A stretch of DNA of 64,000 nucleotides from Bacteroidales bacterium 6E (GTDB lineage: Bacteria > Bacteroidota > Bacteroidia > Bacteroidales > Prolixibacteraceae): the NCBI GenBank assembly GCA_001270045.2, contig DF970686.1, positions 1-64,000 on the forward strand. The letters run 5' to 3'. The first letter of the stretch is position 1; each line of letters opens with the position of its first letter. A program made the translations under genes and the position numbers. Of this stretch, positions 1 to 8,877 are shown in pieces. Under the pieces are notes generated by a model that saw only the letters and a list, made by a program, of their open reading frames with translations, did not search any database and was not told the DNA's origin.

Positions 1-16
1 CCTAGATTCCGCATGT
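1..16 (+). repeat. IS left terminal inverted repeat
   Basis: The sequence CCTAGATTCCGCATGT is the exact reverse complement of 1634-1649. Base 1 of the window is the outer end of the element. Confidence 0.95.
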
Positions 17-32
17 TAATTTAATAATAAAA

Positions 33-61
33 TGCAAGACATTGTATATCAATGCCTTGCA
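33..61 (+). promoter_or_regulatory. Hairpin in the transposase leader
   Basis: Arms 33-44 and 50-61 form a 12-bp stem with one A-C mismatch and a 5-nt loop (tatat), about 50 nt before the transposase ATG. Several IS elements carry such a hairpin near the end to block translation or transcription entering from outside. That role is inferred here. Confidence 0.45.
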
Positions 62-109
62 CATGTGCTCGTATTCACCTAAATTGGTGCTTGGAAACAA
101 AATACAAGC

Positions 110-1405
110 ATGGTGAAAGTAACACATTTTTCTCCTGTTAGCAGCTTTGGTGGATTAAATATTATACACCGTGAGTTAGAAAATTTGGGTGTCGGCAATC
201 ATTTAAATGACAGCTTGCCTGTTATGCCTTCTCAAAGCAAATATGATTGGAAAGATCTATTTTACAGTCTACTAAGCATCTACTATAGTGGTGGTGATTG
301 TATCGAAGACCTTAGCACAGTTTTGGGTAACCGTTTTGGTTACAGTCCGCTTTTCAAGTTATGTAGCCCAGACACTCTTCTCAAACGAATGAAAGAACTC
401 TCTGTTGAAGACTTTATTTGTAGAACAAGTCGGGGATCGGTTGAGCATCAATATAATTATAACGAGCGTATACTTGATGCTAACATCAAAATGCTCAAGC
501 ATATCAAAGCATTTAATGGAAATGAAAATGTACTGGATTATGACAACACCATCATTTTCACTGAGAAAGCTGACAGCAAAATGACTTATAAACGCGATTA
601 CGGCTACCAGCCTGGCGTATGCTTTCTAAATGAAAAACAGGTTTTGTTTATTGAAAACCGAAATGGGAATAGTGATGCAAAGTCTTTTCAAGTCGACACC
701 TTAAGACGCATGTTCGATAGATTGCAACACCATGGTATTAATAGAATAGACAGGTTTCGTGCAGATGCTGCGTCGCATCAGTATGAAGTAATACAACTTC
801 TTTCTCAAAAGGTAAAATACTTTTATATAGGAGCCCGTAATAGTTATGTAGAGAAGTACTTTTCAAAAATCACTAACTGGAAGGCAACAGTAGATAGTCA
901 AAATGAGCCAATTTGGGTTGGCGATATCACAATTACACCTTTTGAAAAACATTATCTGTCCGGACAGAATGTCCCATCCTATAGATTACTGGTGAAAAAG
1001 AAATTACGCCCTGATGCACAAGGAAACTTGTTCACCGGCGATGCCTGTGATTACAAAAGTGTAATTACCAACGATTTAGACAGCAGTATTGAGAATGGTC
1101 TGGCATTTTATTATCGCAGAGGAGTGGCTGAGCGTCAGTTTGATGTGCTTAAAAATGATATGGGTTGGAATAACCTTCCATTTTCTGTTTTGGCACAGAA
1201 TACCGTGTTCCTTTACCTAACGGCAATGGTTAAAAATCTCTATGACAAGATTCTGGAAGTGATCAGTTCCAGATATAAGCTAATCAAACCCAACCTGAGA
1301 ATGAAACGATTGGTATTCTTGTTGATTTCAATACCTGGGAAGTGGATCAAGAAGTCGAGACAATGGTACCTGCGACTTTACGGATCTTTGCCTCTTAGGG
1401 AATAA
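110..1405 (+). CDS. IS1380-family transposase
   Basis: A 431-residue DDE transposase that would bind the 16-bp inverted repeats and move the element. Likely catalytic acids are D145 (in the LDYDNTI stretch), D219 (RADAAS) and E341. E341 lies in the IS1380 signature Y-(2)-R-(3)-E-(6)-K, seen as Y334, R337, E341 and K348. The N-terminal 100 residues resemble the family's dimerisation/DNA-binding region, and the basic C-terminus is intact. Length is normal for the family and no frameshift is visible, so the element may be active. The gene is AT-rich compared with its chromosomal neighbours. Confidence 0.93.
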   Translation: MVKVTHFSPVSSFGGLNIIHRELENLGVGNHLNDSLPVMPSQSKYDWKDLFYSLLSIYYSGGDCIEDLSTVLGNRFGYSPLFKLCSPDTLLKRMKELSVEDFICRTSRGSVEHQYNYNERILDANIKMLKHIKAFNGNENVLDYDNTIIFTEKADSKMTYKRDYGYQPGVCFLNEKQVLFIENRNGNSDAKSFQVDTLRRMFDRLQHHGINRIDRFRADAASHQYEVIQLLSQKVKYFYIGARNSYVEKYFSKITNWKATVDSQNEPIWVGDITITPFEKHYLSGQNVPSYRLLVKKKLRPDAQGNLFTGDACDYKSVITNDLDSSIENGLAFYYRRGVAERQFDVLKNDMGWNNLPFSVLAQNTVFLYLTAMVKNLYDKILEVISSRYKLIKPNLRMKRLVFLLISIPGKWIKKSRQWYLRLYGSLPLRE

Positions 1406-1633
1406 CTACCTGAATATTAAACAAATATGTTTAACCCTGCAGGATTACTACCAAAGGTAGCCGGGATACTCATTTTATTATGTAATCTATGTCTTGATTA
1501 AACACCTGATAATCTGCCCGCAAACAAGAATACATGTGTCGAATGCACCCATAATAATATTAGAAACAACTTAGGTTGTTCAAAAAGATTAAGAAATCAT
1601 GTTTAACCACAGCTTAAAATATCATTTACCAAG

Positions 1634-1649
1634 ACATGCGGAATCTAGG
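1634..1649 (-). repeat. IS right terminal inverted repeat, containing the downstream start codon
   Basis: The sequence ACATGCGGAATCTAGG is the exact reverse complement of 1-16. The ATG at 1636-1638 lies inside it and is in frame with the serine hydrolase, so residues M-R-N-L of that reading frame are encoded by the repeat. Confidence 0.95.
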
Positions 1650-3405
1650 AGCTATCGAAAAAGTACTGGAAGAAACCGAAACCCCAGCGGTTGGGGTGGC
1701 TATGGTCAACCAGGATGGCCCTGTGTGGATTGCCGGACTGGGTAAGGCCAACCTTGAAAATAATGTGGATGCCAATGAAAACACCATGTTTCGGATAGGC
1801 TCGGTGTCGAAAATGTTCGTGGCCCTGGCAATCCTCAAACTGCAGGAGGAGGGACGAATCAGCCTGCAGGACAAGGTTCGTGATCTGGCACCCGAAATTG
1901 AATATACAAATCGATGGGAAGATACAAATCCGATTCTGGTCGTTCACCTGCTCGAGCATACCACCGGTTGGGATGATTTACATTTTACTGAGTATGCCCA
2001 CAACGATCCAACCCCGGCCAGCCTGAAAGAGGGACTGGATTATCATCCCCACTCGCGGACATCCAGATGGATCCCGGGTACGAGGATGTCCTATTGCAAT
2101 TCCGGGCCTCCGGTCGCGGCGTATATCGTCGAAAAAATCACCGGCCAAACCTTTGAGGCTTATATCCAAAGCACCTTCTTCGGGCCCATGGGGATGGAAA
2201 ACATGACCTATTTTGCTTCCGAAGCATATAAAACGCTTGGGGCATCACTCTATAGTAATGGGAAAGCGGTTGATTACTGGCATATCATACAGCGTCCTGC
2301 GGGTTCAATTAACGCCTCACCCAGGGACATGGCCAAGATGCTCCAGTTTTTCATTCATCGGGGCATGATCGATAGCACGCAGCTGATCAGCCATGCGTCA
2401 CTGGACCGAATGGAAACCACCCTAACCACAAAGGGGGCACAAGCCGGACTGGAAATTGGATATGGATTACATAATTATTCAATGCCCTACAAAGGTTTTG
2501 TCTTTCGGGGACACGATGGAGGTGTAGAAGGAGGACTGACCAACTTTTCTTATCTGCCTGATTATGGCTTGGGTCATGCCATCATGATCAACTCGGGCAG
2601 TGGGGATGCGCTAAACCGAATTACAAAACTGATTCGGGATTTTGAAACCAGGGATTTTCAGGCAAAAGAGATTTCAACAGATTCGGAATTAACCGATCAG
2701 CATACCGCTATATCTGGCCTTTACAGACCTATCAATCCAAGGATGCAAATACTCTACTTTTTGGAACGCATCATGAATGTACAACGCATTTGGCACGAGG
2801 AAGACACCCTGTTGAGAAACGGTATCCTTGGAGGGGAAAGCATCAAGTACCTTCCTTCTGAAGGTCTTCGGTTTAAATCAGCCAAAACCGGATTGGTCAG
2901 CATGGTCAGTGCCACTGACCCTTTAGCAGGTGAAGTCATTCATTCTGGTGATCTAGTGCTTAAACGCATCTCCATGGTCCAGGCATATGGCCCGGTCATT
3001 ATTGGCGCATTGTGGCTGTTGTTGATGGTCACTTCCATCCTATTCGCGCTGATTTGGCCAATTCGTTACTGGAGGGGCAAAATTCCCGGAGGTGCAAATG
3101 TCAAGGTAAGACTATGGCCATTACTGGCAAGCCTGTTCATTCTTTTACCGTTTCTATTGCTTACTTTTTGGGGCAGCTCTATTCAGCTTTTGGGAACGGC
3201 CAGCTTTGTTTCACTGGGGATCATGATTTCAACCATCGGTTTTGCTATCGCCTCTGTCTGGTCGGTTGTTTGTATCATCAGGGAACGCCGTGCCCAAATA
3301 AAAAAGCGGATATACTGGCATTCGGCCATTTTAACCTGCCTGCATCTGATTATAACCATCTATTTATTCTGGTACGGGGTAATCGGAATCCAGATCTGGG
3401 GCTGA
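1636..3405 (+). CDS. Serine hydrolase (beta-lactamase/PBP fold), 5' end replaced by IS
   Basis: A class C beta-lactamase-family hydrolase or peptidase (PF00144-like) followed by a membrane domain. The S-x-x-K nucleophile motif is S56-V-S-K59, the Y-x-N motif is Y153-C-N155, and the third motif is H293-D-G. Residues from about 445 on hold four hydrophobic segments, so the protein ends in a membrane anchor. Family members begin with a signal peptide of 20-40 residues. Here the frame opens with four codons of the IS terminal repeat and enters the catalytic domain directly. Export to the periplasm would therefore be lost, and the gene is best read as disrupted, although the remaining frame is intact. 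The missing 5' part should lie left of the window. The physiological substrate cannot be told from sequence. Confidence 0.85.
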   Translation: MRNLGAIEKVLEETETPAVGVAMVNQDGPVWIAGLGKANLENNVDANENTMFRIGSVSKMFVALAILKLQEEGRISLQDKVRDLAPEIEYTNRWEDTNPILVVHLLEHTTGWDDLHFTEYAHNDPTPASLKEGLDYHPHSRTSRWIPGTRMSYCNSGPPVAAYIVEKITGQTFEAYIQSTFFGPMGMENMTYFASEAYKTLGASLYSNGKAVDYWHIIQRPAGSINASPRDMAKMLQFFIHRGMIDSTQLISHASLDRMETTLTTKGAQAGLEIGYGLHNYSMPYKGFVFRGHDGGVEGGLTNFSYLPDYGLGHAIMINSGSGDALNRITKLIRDFETRDFQAKEISTDSELTDQHTAISGLYRPINPRMQILYFLERIMNVQRIWHEEDTLLRNGILGGESIKYLPSEGLRFKSAKTGLVSMVSATDPLAGEVIHSGDLVLKRISMVQAYGPVIIGALWLLLMVTSILFALIWPIRYWRGKIPGGANVKVRLWPLLASLFILLPFLLLTFWGSSIQLLGTASFVSLGIMISTIGFAIASVWSVVCIIRERRAQIKKRIYWHSAILTCLHLIITIYLFWYGVIGIQIWG

Positions 3406-4026
3406 GAAACACAGCTCGCCGACATCTAATTCACTGATTGTTTCCATAGATCAGGTGAAGTCAGATATCTTTCAAGTAGCAAATCTTCTTTGTCCTGATT
3501 ACTATAATGTCAACAGAACAAAAAAGGTCTCTATTTTTTTATAAACAAGCAAGTGACAGTTTATAAATTCATCAGGCCGAATCTATCTCTTCCTTCCTCA
3601 GTCCCTTCCTTTACAAGGCTTGGATGTAGTTATTCCAATCACCATCGGTATAATCAGCATAAATTGTGATCAATAAAATCCATAAGATGAAGACACGCCT
3701 TAAACAGAATCCGACCAAGCCCCAACCAAAGCCCTACCATCGTCGCAAATTTTGGGTTTACTTTCAAAATATCCTTCCTATGGCAAATCAAAATATACGG
3801 AGTGGTAACGCAGAAGATATGCAGTAAGCAATACTTTGCCAGGGACTTGCTGTGAGCTTGGCATAATCACATGGTCAATAAAAGTGCCCTTAAAAAATTC
3901 ATGCTAACTTTTACGATTCTATGGATATATGTATATTGCATGGAGACAACCGCGTCGTCGACTTGAATCCAATTCTGATCTTTTCTTTGTTTATCATCAC
4001 CTATATCAACCTTAAAAATCCACACC
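3406..4026. other. 621-bp stretch without a convincing gene
   Basis: I see no strong hairpin, tRNA or long coding frame. The only candidate is a basic 46-codon frame at 3687-3827 (+) starting MKTRLKQNPTKPQPKP. It has no recognisable domain and no clear promoter. The stretch presumably holds the 3' end signal of the hydrolase gene and the promoter of the ASCH gene. Confidence 0.4.
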
Positions 4027-4386
4027 ATGAAGAATCTGACACTCAGCATCAAGCAGGAATTCTTTGACAAGATCCTGTCGGGCGAGAAGAAATCGGAATT
4101 CCGCGCCATCAGGCCCAACAACCTCAACAGGTATTGCCTGCTTGACAAGGACGGCGAGGTAATCGACATTGATGGTGAAATCCAACCCGTGAAGTACGAC
4201 ACCATTACCTTTTATACCGGATCGTACCGAGGGAAACGACCCAAAATGGTGGTACGGGTCGAAAAGGCTGAAGTATACCTGATTGAAGACGAGAAGGGCG
4301 AATTGATTACCTATGAATTTGAAGGTGAAGAGTACGTGGCGGCTGAGATCGAATATCACCTCGGTGAAATACTTGAAAAGCCATAA
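4027..4386 (+). CDS. ASCH/PUA-like domain protein
   Basis: A 119-residue soluble protein filled by an ASCH-type beta-barrel (PUA superfamily). The N-terminal stretch LSIKQEFFDKILSGEKKSEFR matches the conserved ASCH opening, including the G-E-K turn and the following acidic/arginine strand. ASCH proteins are thought to bind RNA, and some are nucleoside-modifying hydrolases. No partner gene suggests a specific substrate. The gene stands alone between two long non-coding stretches and has no signal peptide, so it should be cytoplasmic. Confidence 0.75.
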   Translation: MKNLTLSIKQEFFDKILSGEKKSEFRAIRPNNLNRYCLLDKDGEVIDIDGEIQPVKYDTITFYTGSYRGKRPKMVVRVEKAEVYLIEDEKGELITYEFEGEEYVAAEIEYHLGEILEKP

Positions 4387-4625
4387 ACAAGTAGCGTTGG
4401 ATTTCAGCCTTAACTCCTTGTACGATTAATTACGTGCGGCATTGACCTATGGAAATAACCAAATCCGGCTCAACCTAAAAAAATTTAACCAATAATTTCC
4501 ATATATTTTGATAACCTGAAGGATAACGTTATCTTTAATGGGCTAAATGAATTAAATCTCATATAAATGGTTCATGGCAATTAATCCAGAGTGACCATTT
4601 GTGTTGCATCATACAAAAATCATTG

Positions 4626-5090
4626 ATGGAAATCCTTGAAATAAAACGAACACAGGAAGTATTTGACAACGTCAAGCTCAGGGAAGTGTTCCTGCATTTT
4701 AAAAAACTGCTGGTCGAACTTCGAAAAAGGAATCTGCCTGACGGATTGGTAATGGAAATCAACAAATCCATCGAAGAGTTGAATAACACACCGGGGTCGG
4801 CCATTGAACAGAAAAGACTGATCCGGAAGAAACAATCAGCCATCCTGAAACTCCTTGACAAGGAAATGAAGCTGGTCCCCTCCAACTACTACCGCAATCT
4901 CTGGTTGGTCCTCGGCATGGTCATCTTTGGCCTTCCCACAGGGGTTGTTTTCGGAACCATCCTCGGAAGTATGGGTTTCATAGGTATGGGATTGCCTATT
5001 GGTATGCCCATTGGTATGGCAATGGGCATGTCGCTCGACAAAAAAGCACTGACCGAAGGCCGACAGCTCGACTGGGAGACTAAGGACTAA
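4626..5090 (+). CDS. Membrane protein with coiled coil and glycine-zipper hairpin, function unknown
   Basis: A 154-residue protein when started at the ATG at 4626. An in-frame ATG at 4599 adds nine unlikely residues. The first 90 residues are charged and helical, with heptad-like spacing. Two glycine-rich hydrophobic segments follow (about residues 97-118 and 122-140), the second with GMGLPIGMPIGMAMGM, a glycine-zipper pattern that packs helices tightly in membranes. The tail is short and polar. I do not recognise a named family. The layout suggests an inner-membrane protein with a cytoplasmic helical domain. Confidence 0.65.
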   Translation: MEILEIKRTQEVFDNVKLREVFLHFKKLLVELRKRNLPDGLVMEINKSIEELNNTPGSAIEQKRLIRKKQSAILKLLDKEMKLVPSNYYRNLWLVLGMVIFGLPTGVVFGTILGSMGFIGMGLPIGMPIGMAMGMSLDKKALTEGRQLDWETKD

Positions 5091-5110
5091 CCATTAAAAT
5101 GCAAATCCTT

Positions 5111-5644
5111 TCAGAATTTCTTGCCACCACTGTCAATCTCAAATTTGCCCTCCGTTACAACGACACTGTCCTTAAGAAGCGAGTCAACAATGTAGGCTGT
5201 AAAGGAAAAGGTGCCTGTGTACTTCTTATTGTCAACGGATGTAAATGTTAACGTGGATGAAGAATACTGGTTCCCTGCATCCTCCGACTTGGTAATATAG
5301 GCCGTCTGCCTATATTCATGGTAATTGCCAATCCAGGGTCGGTACATACAATGGGGATGGTAAAGGATCCCTGTCGAAGGATTGTTGGGAAAGCCAATTT
5401 GGATTTCATATCCCGAAACACGCTGGTCAGTTAACCCAACAATATTGATAATGCCCGACCATGTAAAATCCTCCCACGATAACCTTCGATCGCCATAGGC
5501 TTCATCAAAGATTACTAACTCCCCGTTAATCCGGGCTTGCATTGTTCCCTTGAAATAATCATCTTCCTCATTGAGTTTACTGCAACCTGCAAGAACCAAC
5601 AGGAAAAAAATGAACATTAATTTGAAAAGAATTCTGTTATGCAT
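5111..5644 (-). CDS. Lipoprotein, DUF6252-like
   Basis: A 177-residue exported protein with a classic lipobox (LAGC, Cys21) after a hydrophobic signal peptide. The mature part reads as a beta-rich domain: an early GTMQARINGE strand, a central block on ion or ligand geometry that I cannot assign, and a GTFSFTAY...V.VTEGKFEI ending. That ending is typical of small Bacteroidota lipoproteins of the DUF6252 type. It converges with the preceding membrane protein (gap 20 bp). No partner gene indicates a role. Confidence 0.7.
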   Translation of the reverse strand: MHNRILFKLMFIFFLLVLAGCSKLNEEDDYFKGTMQARINGELVIFDEAYGDRRLSWEDFTWSGIINIVGLTDQRVSGYEIQIGFPNNPSTGILYHPHCMYRPWIGNYHEYRQTAYITKSEDAGNQYSSSTLTFTSVDNKKYTGTFSFTAYIVDSLLKDSVVVTEGKFEIDSGGKKF

Positions 5645-5932
5645 TCGTTCAGGATTTATAATGCGATCATCTGAAAAAGGTCAATTCCTTGTGATCCCTT
5701 TATTATTGCCATTTTCAAAGACCTGGTTTGTGAAAATTAACATGGAAATATAATTGACGACCAGTACATTATTCATATTAAGTTACGAAGATTCCGGAAT
5801 AATAGCAATCGAGAGGGCCATCCTATGAAATCCGGAATGAAAATTGTAAATTTCACATGTCAATGAACGATCATCCCGTCATTGGCATCCATGTAAAAAC
5901 ATGGCATTGCACTACACATTAATCTATTGACT

Positions 5933-7810
5933 ATGAAAACAATACTGTTCATTTTGAGTATGCTGGCCATCCAAATACCGGCACTATCGGCACAGGAAAC
6001 CGAAGTCATTTCCGACATCAGCGAGGTGACGGTCTACCTCAGCGGCGCCCAGGTTACCCGGACCAAAACCCTGGATATTCCTGCCGGAAGGTCGTTGGTG
6101 AAGTTCATCAACCTATCGCCATTTATTGATTCGAAAAGCATCAGCGTATTTACAAAAGGCGACCTCACCTTATTGTCGGTCAACCTCCAGCATAATTTCC
6201 TGGCCCTTCAAACCCCTTCGAAAAAGACGGAGGAGCTTACCAAAACCAAACAGGAGATTGAGCAGAAGATCAGGACAGAAAGGGCTTATCTTGAGGTACT
6301 CGACGAGGAACTTAACTTCCTGAAGGCCAACAGCAGCATTGGTGGCGCCAATTCAGGCACAAGCCTCACGGCACTCAAGGAAGCCAATCTCTGGTTTTCG
6401 GAAAAGATTGCCACCGTCAAGCTGAAACAGATTGAACGGCAGTCGACCCTCGAAAAACTTCATGAGGAGCTGCAAAAAATCGAGAAACAACTCTCTTCCC
6501 CTGAAAATCAGAGGGAATTCCCTACCGGTGAAATCCTGGCCACCGTCGAGGCAAAAAATCCTGTCAAAGCCACCTTCGAAATCAAGTACATTGTTTCCAA
6601 TGCAGGCTGGACCCCCTCATACGACATCAAGATTAAAAACATTGAGATGCCGGCCGAATTGGTTTACAAAGCCAATATCCACCAGTCGACCCAGGAAGAA
6701 TGGAAAAATGTCAGGCTCAGGTTGTCATCGTCCGACCCCAACACCTCCAGTTCATACAGGGAGCCCGACCCCTATTACCTCAACTACAACCTGTCACCCC
6801 CATCGTATGGCGACAGGATTAGCCGGGTTTCCGGGAGGGTTCTCGACAGCAAAACCAGTGAACCTCTGCCAGGTGCCTCCGTAATGGTGAAAGGAAGTAC
6901 AATCGGCACGGCGACCGACGTCAACGGGGCCTATTCCCTCTCCATCCCTTCGAGAGCGAATATCCTCGTCATCTCCTATATTGGCTACCGGCAGACAGAA
7001 GCCCCCGTAAACAGTGCTCAGATGGATTTCTGGCTCGAGACTGATGAAAGGGGCCTGGAGGAGGTGGTTGTGGTTGGTTACGGCACCCGCACCCTGGCGG
7101 GCAGGGTTGCCGGCCTCACGAGCCGCGACATGAAAGCTGAGGTTTCCAGTGAAGATTTTGCACCATCGGTAAACCTGCTGCAAACTGAACAACTGTCACG
7201 ACAAACCAGCGTTGAATTCGAGATACAGACTCCCTACACGGTATTGTCGGACGGCAAAAACCTGACCATCAACCTCGACAGCTATTCGCTTCCTGCCGGG
7301 TACCAGTATTTCTGTGCTCCCAAAGTCGACAAGAATGCCTACCTGACCGCACATATCGTTGATTGGGAACAATACAACCTCCTCGATGGCGAAGCCAGTG
7401 TCTTTTTCGAAGACACCTATACCGGCAAAACATTGCTCGACACCCGGGACATGTCGGATACCCTGAGGATTTCGCTCGGGGTTGACCATGGCATCAGCAT
7501 CGAACGGAAATTGCAGAAACAGTTCTCGACCAGACAGTTTCTTGGAAGCAAAAAGGAAGAGACCAGAAACTGGCAGATCGGCATAAAAAACAACAAGACA
7601 CAAAAGATCCGGATTTCGGTATTCGACCAGATTCCGGTGTCTACACTGGAAGAGATCGAAGTGAAGGCCGACAATATCTCCAACGGACAGCTTGAGCCCG
7701 AAACCGGGATCATCAAGTGGGACTTTGAGCTGGATCCATCACAAAAGAAGGAGCTGGACCTGAAGTACACGGTTACCTATCCCAAAAACAGGAAACTCCT
7801 GATCGAATAG
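5933..7810 (+). CDS. DUF4139 (MuiA-like) exported protein with embedded carboxypeptidase-regulatory domain
   Basis: About 625 residues. I start it at the ATG at 5933, giving MKTILFILSMLAIQIPALSAQ as signal peptide; a TTG six bases earlier is less likely. Residues 25-95 form the N-terminal DUF4140 domain, followed by a long charged coiled coil (about 98-190) and the DUF4139 beta domain. Inserted in DUF4139 at about 299-370 is a carboxypeptidase-regulatory-like (CNA-B-type) domain with GRVLDSKTSEPLPGASV, directly followed by EEVVVVGYG. That motif is the TonB-box/plug leader normally seen in SusC proteins. DUF4139 then resumes to the C-terminus. The family is named for a mucoidy inhibitor, but its biochemical role is unknown. 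The insertion looks deliberate, because both flanking DUF4139 halves are intact. Confidence 0.85.
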   Translation: MKTILFILSMLAIQIPALSAQETEVISDISEVTVYLSGAQVTRTKTLDIPAGRSLVKFINLSPFIDSKSISVFTKGDLTLLSVNLQHNFLALQTPSKKTEELTKTKQEIEQKIRTERAYLEVLDEELNFLKANSSIGGANSGTSLTALKEANLWFSEKIATVKLKQIERQSTLEKLHEELQKIEKQLSSPENQREFPTGEILATVEAKNPVKATFEIKYIVSNAGWTPSYDIKIKNIEMPAELVYKANIHQSTQEEWKNVRLRLSSSDPNTSSSYREPDPYYLNYNLSPPSYGDRISRVSGRVLDSKTSEPLPGASVMVKGSTIGTATDVNGAYSLSIPSRANILVISYIGYRQTEAPVNSAQMDFWLETDERGLEEVVVVGYGTRTLAGRVAGLTSRDMKAEVSSEDFAPSVNLLQTEQLSRQTSVEFEIQTPYTVLSDGKNLTINLDSYSLPAGYQYFCAPKVDKNAYLTAHIVDWEQYNLLDGEASVFFEDTYTGKTLLDTRDMSDTLRISLGVDHGISIERKLQKQFSTRQFLGSKKEETRNWQIGIKNNKTQKIRISVFDQIPVSTLEEIEVKADNISNGQLEPETGIIKWDFELDPSQKKELDLKYTVTYPKNRKLLIE

Positions 7811-7920
7811 AGGAATAAGGATTTTTTAAATCCAAAAAAGAAACTTAGTTTAGTAACCAAGTCATATAACTGGCCCAAAACCTCTTTGGTAACCCACCGA
7901 AACAGGAAAAATTTGACTAT

Positions 7921-8640
7921 ATGAAATTGACCGTTGCCATCATTGACGATGAAATACACGCCATTGAAACCCTGAAATATGATTTGGACACAAACCATGG
8001 CGATGAGGTTGAGATTCTTTTTACGACCACCAATCCGATTGAAGGGGCAAAGCGGGTTAGGAGCGATGTGCCCGACTTGTTGTTTCTGGACGTGGATATG
8101 CCCGGGATATCGGGTCTCGACCTGATCAGGCTGGTCGACGACCTGCCGCTCAGGATCGTATTTACTACAGGACACATCGAGTATGCGGTCAAGGCGGTTG
8201 AAACCGTCGCGACGGGGTACCTTGTCAAGCCCGTACAGGCCGACGACCTGCAACGGATCATCCAAAAGGTAAAAGTTGAAAAAGCTTCGGCCAGGCCGGC
8301 TTATAACGTGGCAGGAAAAATTCCGGTGGCCGATGCCGACGGGATCGAACTGGTGCCCTTTGACCAGATTATCTATTTAAAATCGGACAGCAACTACTGC
8401 GAACTGAAACTCACCGGCAATCGAAAACTGGTGGCCAGCAAAACCATGAAACACTTCGAGGAATTATTGCCTGCCGATCAGTTCCTGCGCATTCACAAAT
8501 CCTATGTGATCAACATTCAACAGGTGAAAAAATACATGAAGGGCGAAGGGGGTGAACTTGTGATGCAAAACAACGATGTACTTCCCGTTTCAAAAAACCA
8601 CCGTCAGGCTGTCCACAAACTTATCTCAGGCGATATGTAA
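7921..8640 (+). CDS. LytTR-family response regulator
   Basis: A 239-residue two-component regulator. The receiver domain (about 3-120) has the acidic pair D9-D10, phospho-acceptor D57 in FLDVDMPG, a conserved Thr (TTGH) and Lys (YLVKP). A LytTR DNA-binding domain follows (about 135-236) with the YLKSDSNYCEL and FLRIHKSYVIN blocks. No histidine kinase lies in the window, so its partner is elsewhere. It sits between the DUF4139 gene and a run of exported proteins, which are plausible but unproven targets. Confidence 0.93.
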   Translation: MKLTVAIIDDEIHAIETLKYDLDTNHGDEVEILFTTTNPIEGAKRVRSDVPDLLFLDVDMPGISGLDLIRLVDDLPLRIVFTTGHIEYAVKAVETVATGYLVKPVQADDLQRIIQKVKVEKASARPAYNVAGKIPVADADGIELVPFDQIIYLKSDSNYCELKLTGNRKLVASKTMKHFEELLPADQFLRIHKSYVINIQQVKKYMKGEGGELVMQNNDVLPVSKNHRQAVHKLISGDM

Positions 8641-8877
8641 GCGCCTGAAACTTTCCTTTCCCTTCCAATAACCCTTCCCAATCACATTTTCTAACGGAAA
8701 GGGTCTTTAAGCCATTTTTGTGGGCGAACCCGCCCTAAGTTTCTGCGCCCAAAAATGCCCTGACTCATTCAAAGCGTCCTGTTGTCAGCCAAAACCTGCC
8801 GTTCACTCATTCATGGTTGCACGGTAAGCGCCCACGACATACCTTTTCGCCAGATATTAACTTCTAATACATGTAAA

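Larger units (their letters stand above)
1..1649 (+). mobile_element. Complete IS1380-family insertion sequence
   Basis: The element is bounded by perfect 16-bp inverted repeats (1-16 and 1634-1649) beginning CCTAGATTCC and encloses one transposase gene. Size, single ORF and terminal repeats fit the IS1380 family. It is more AT-rich than the DNA to its right, as expected of an acquired element. The base after the right end opens the remaining part of a serine hydrolase gene, so the element sits inside that gene. IS1380 elements usually duplicate about 4 bp of target. The four bases after the right end are agct, but the left flank lies outside the window, so a duplication cannot be tested. No exact TAnnTTTG outward promoter was found in the last 230 bases. 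Confidence 0.93.

Noticed and set aside
3687-3827. 46-codon basic frame
   Set aside because: It has no domain, promoter or conservation evidence. It is mentioned in the intergenic entry only.
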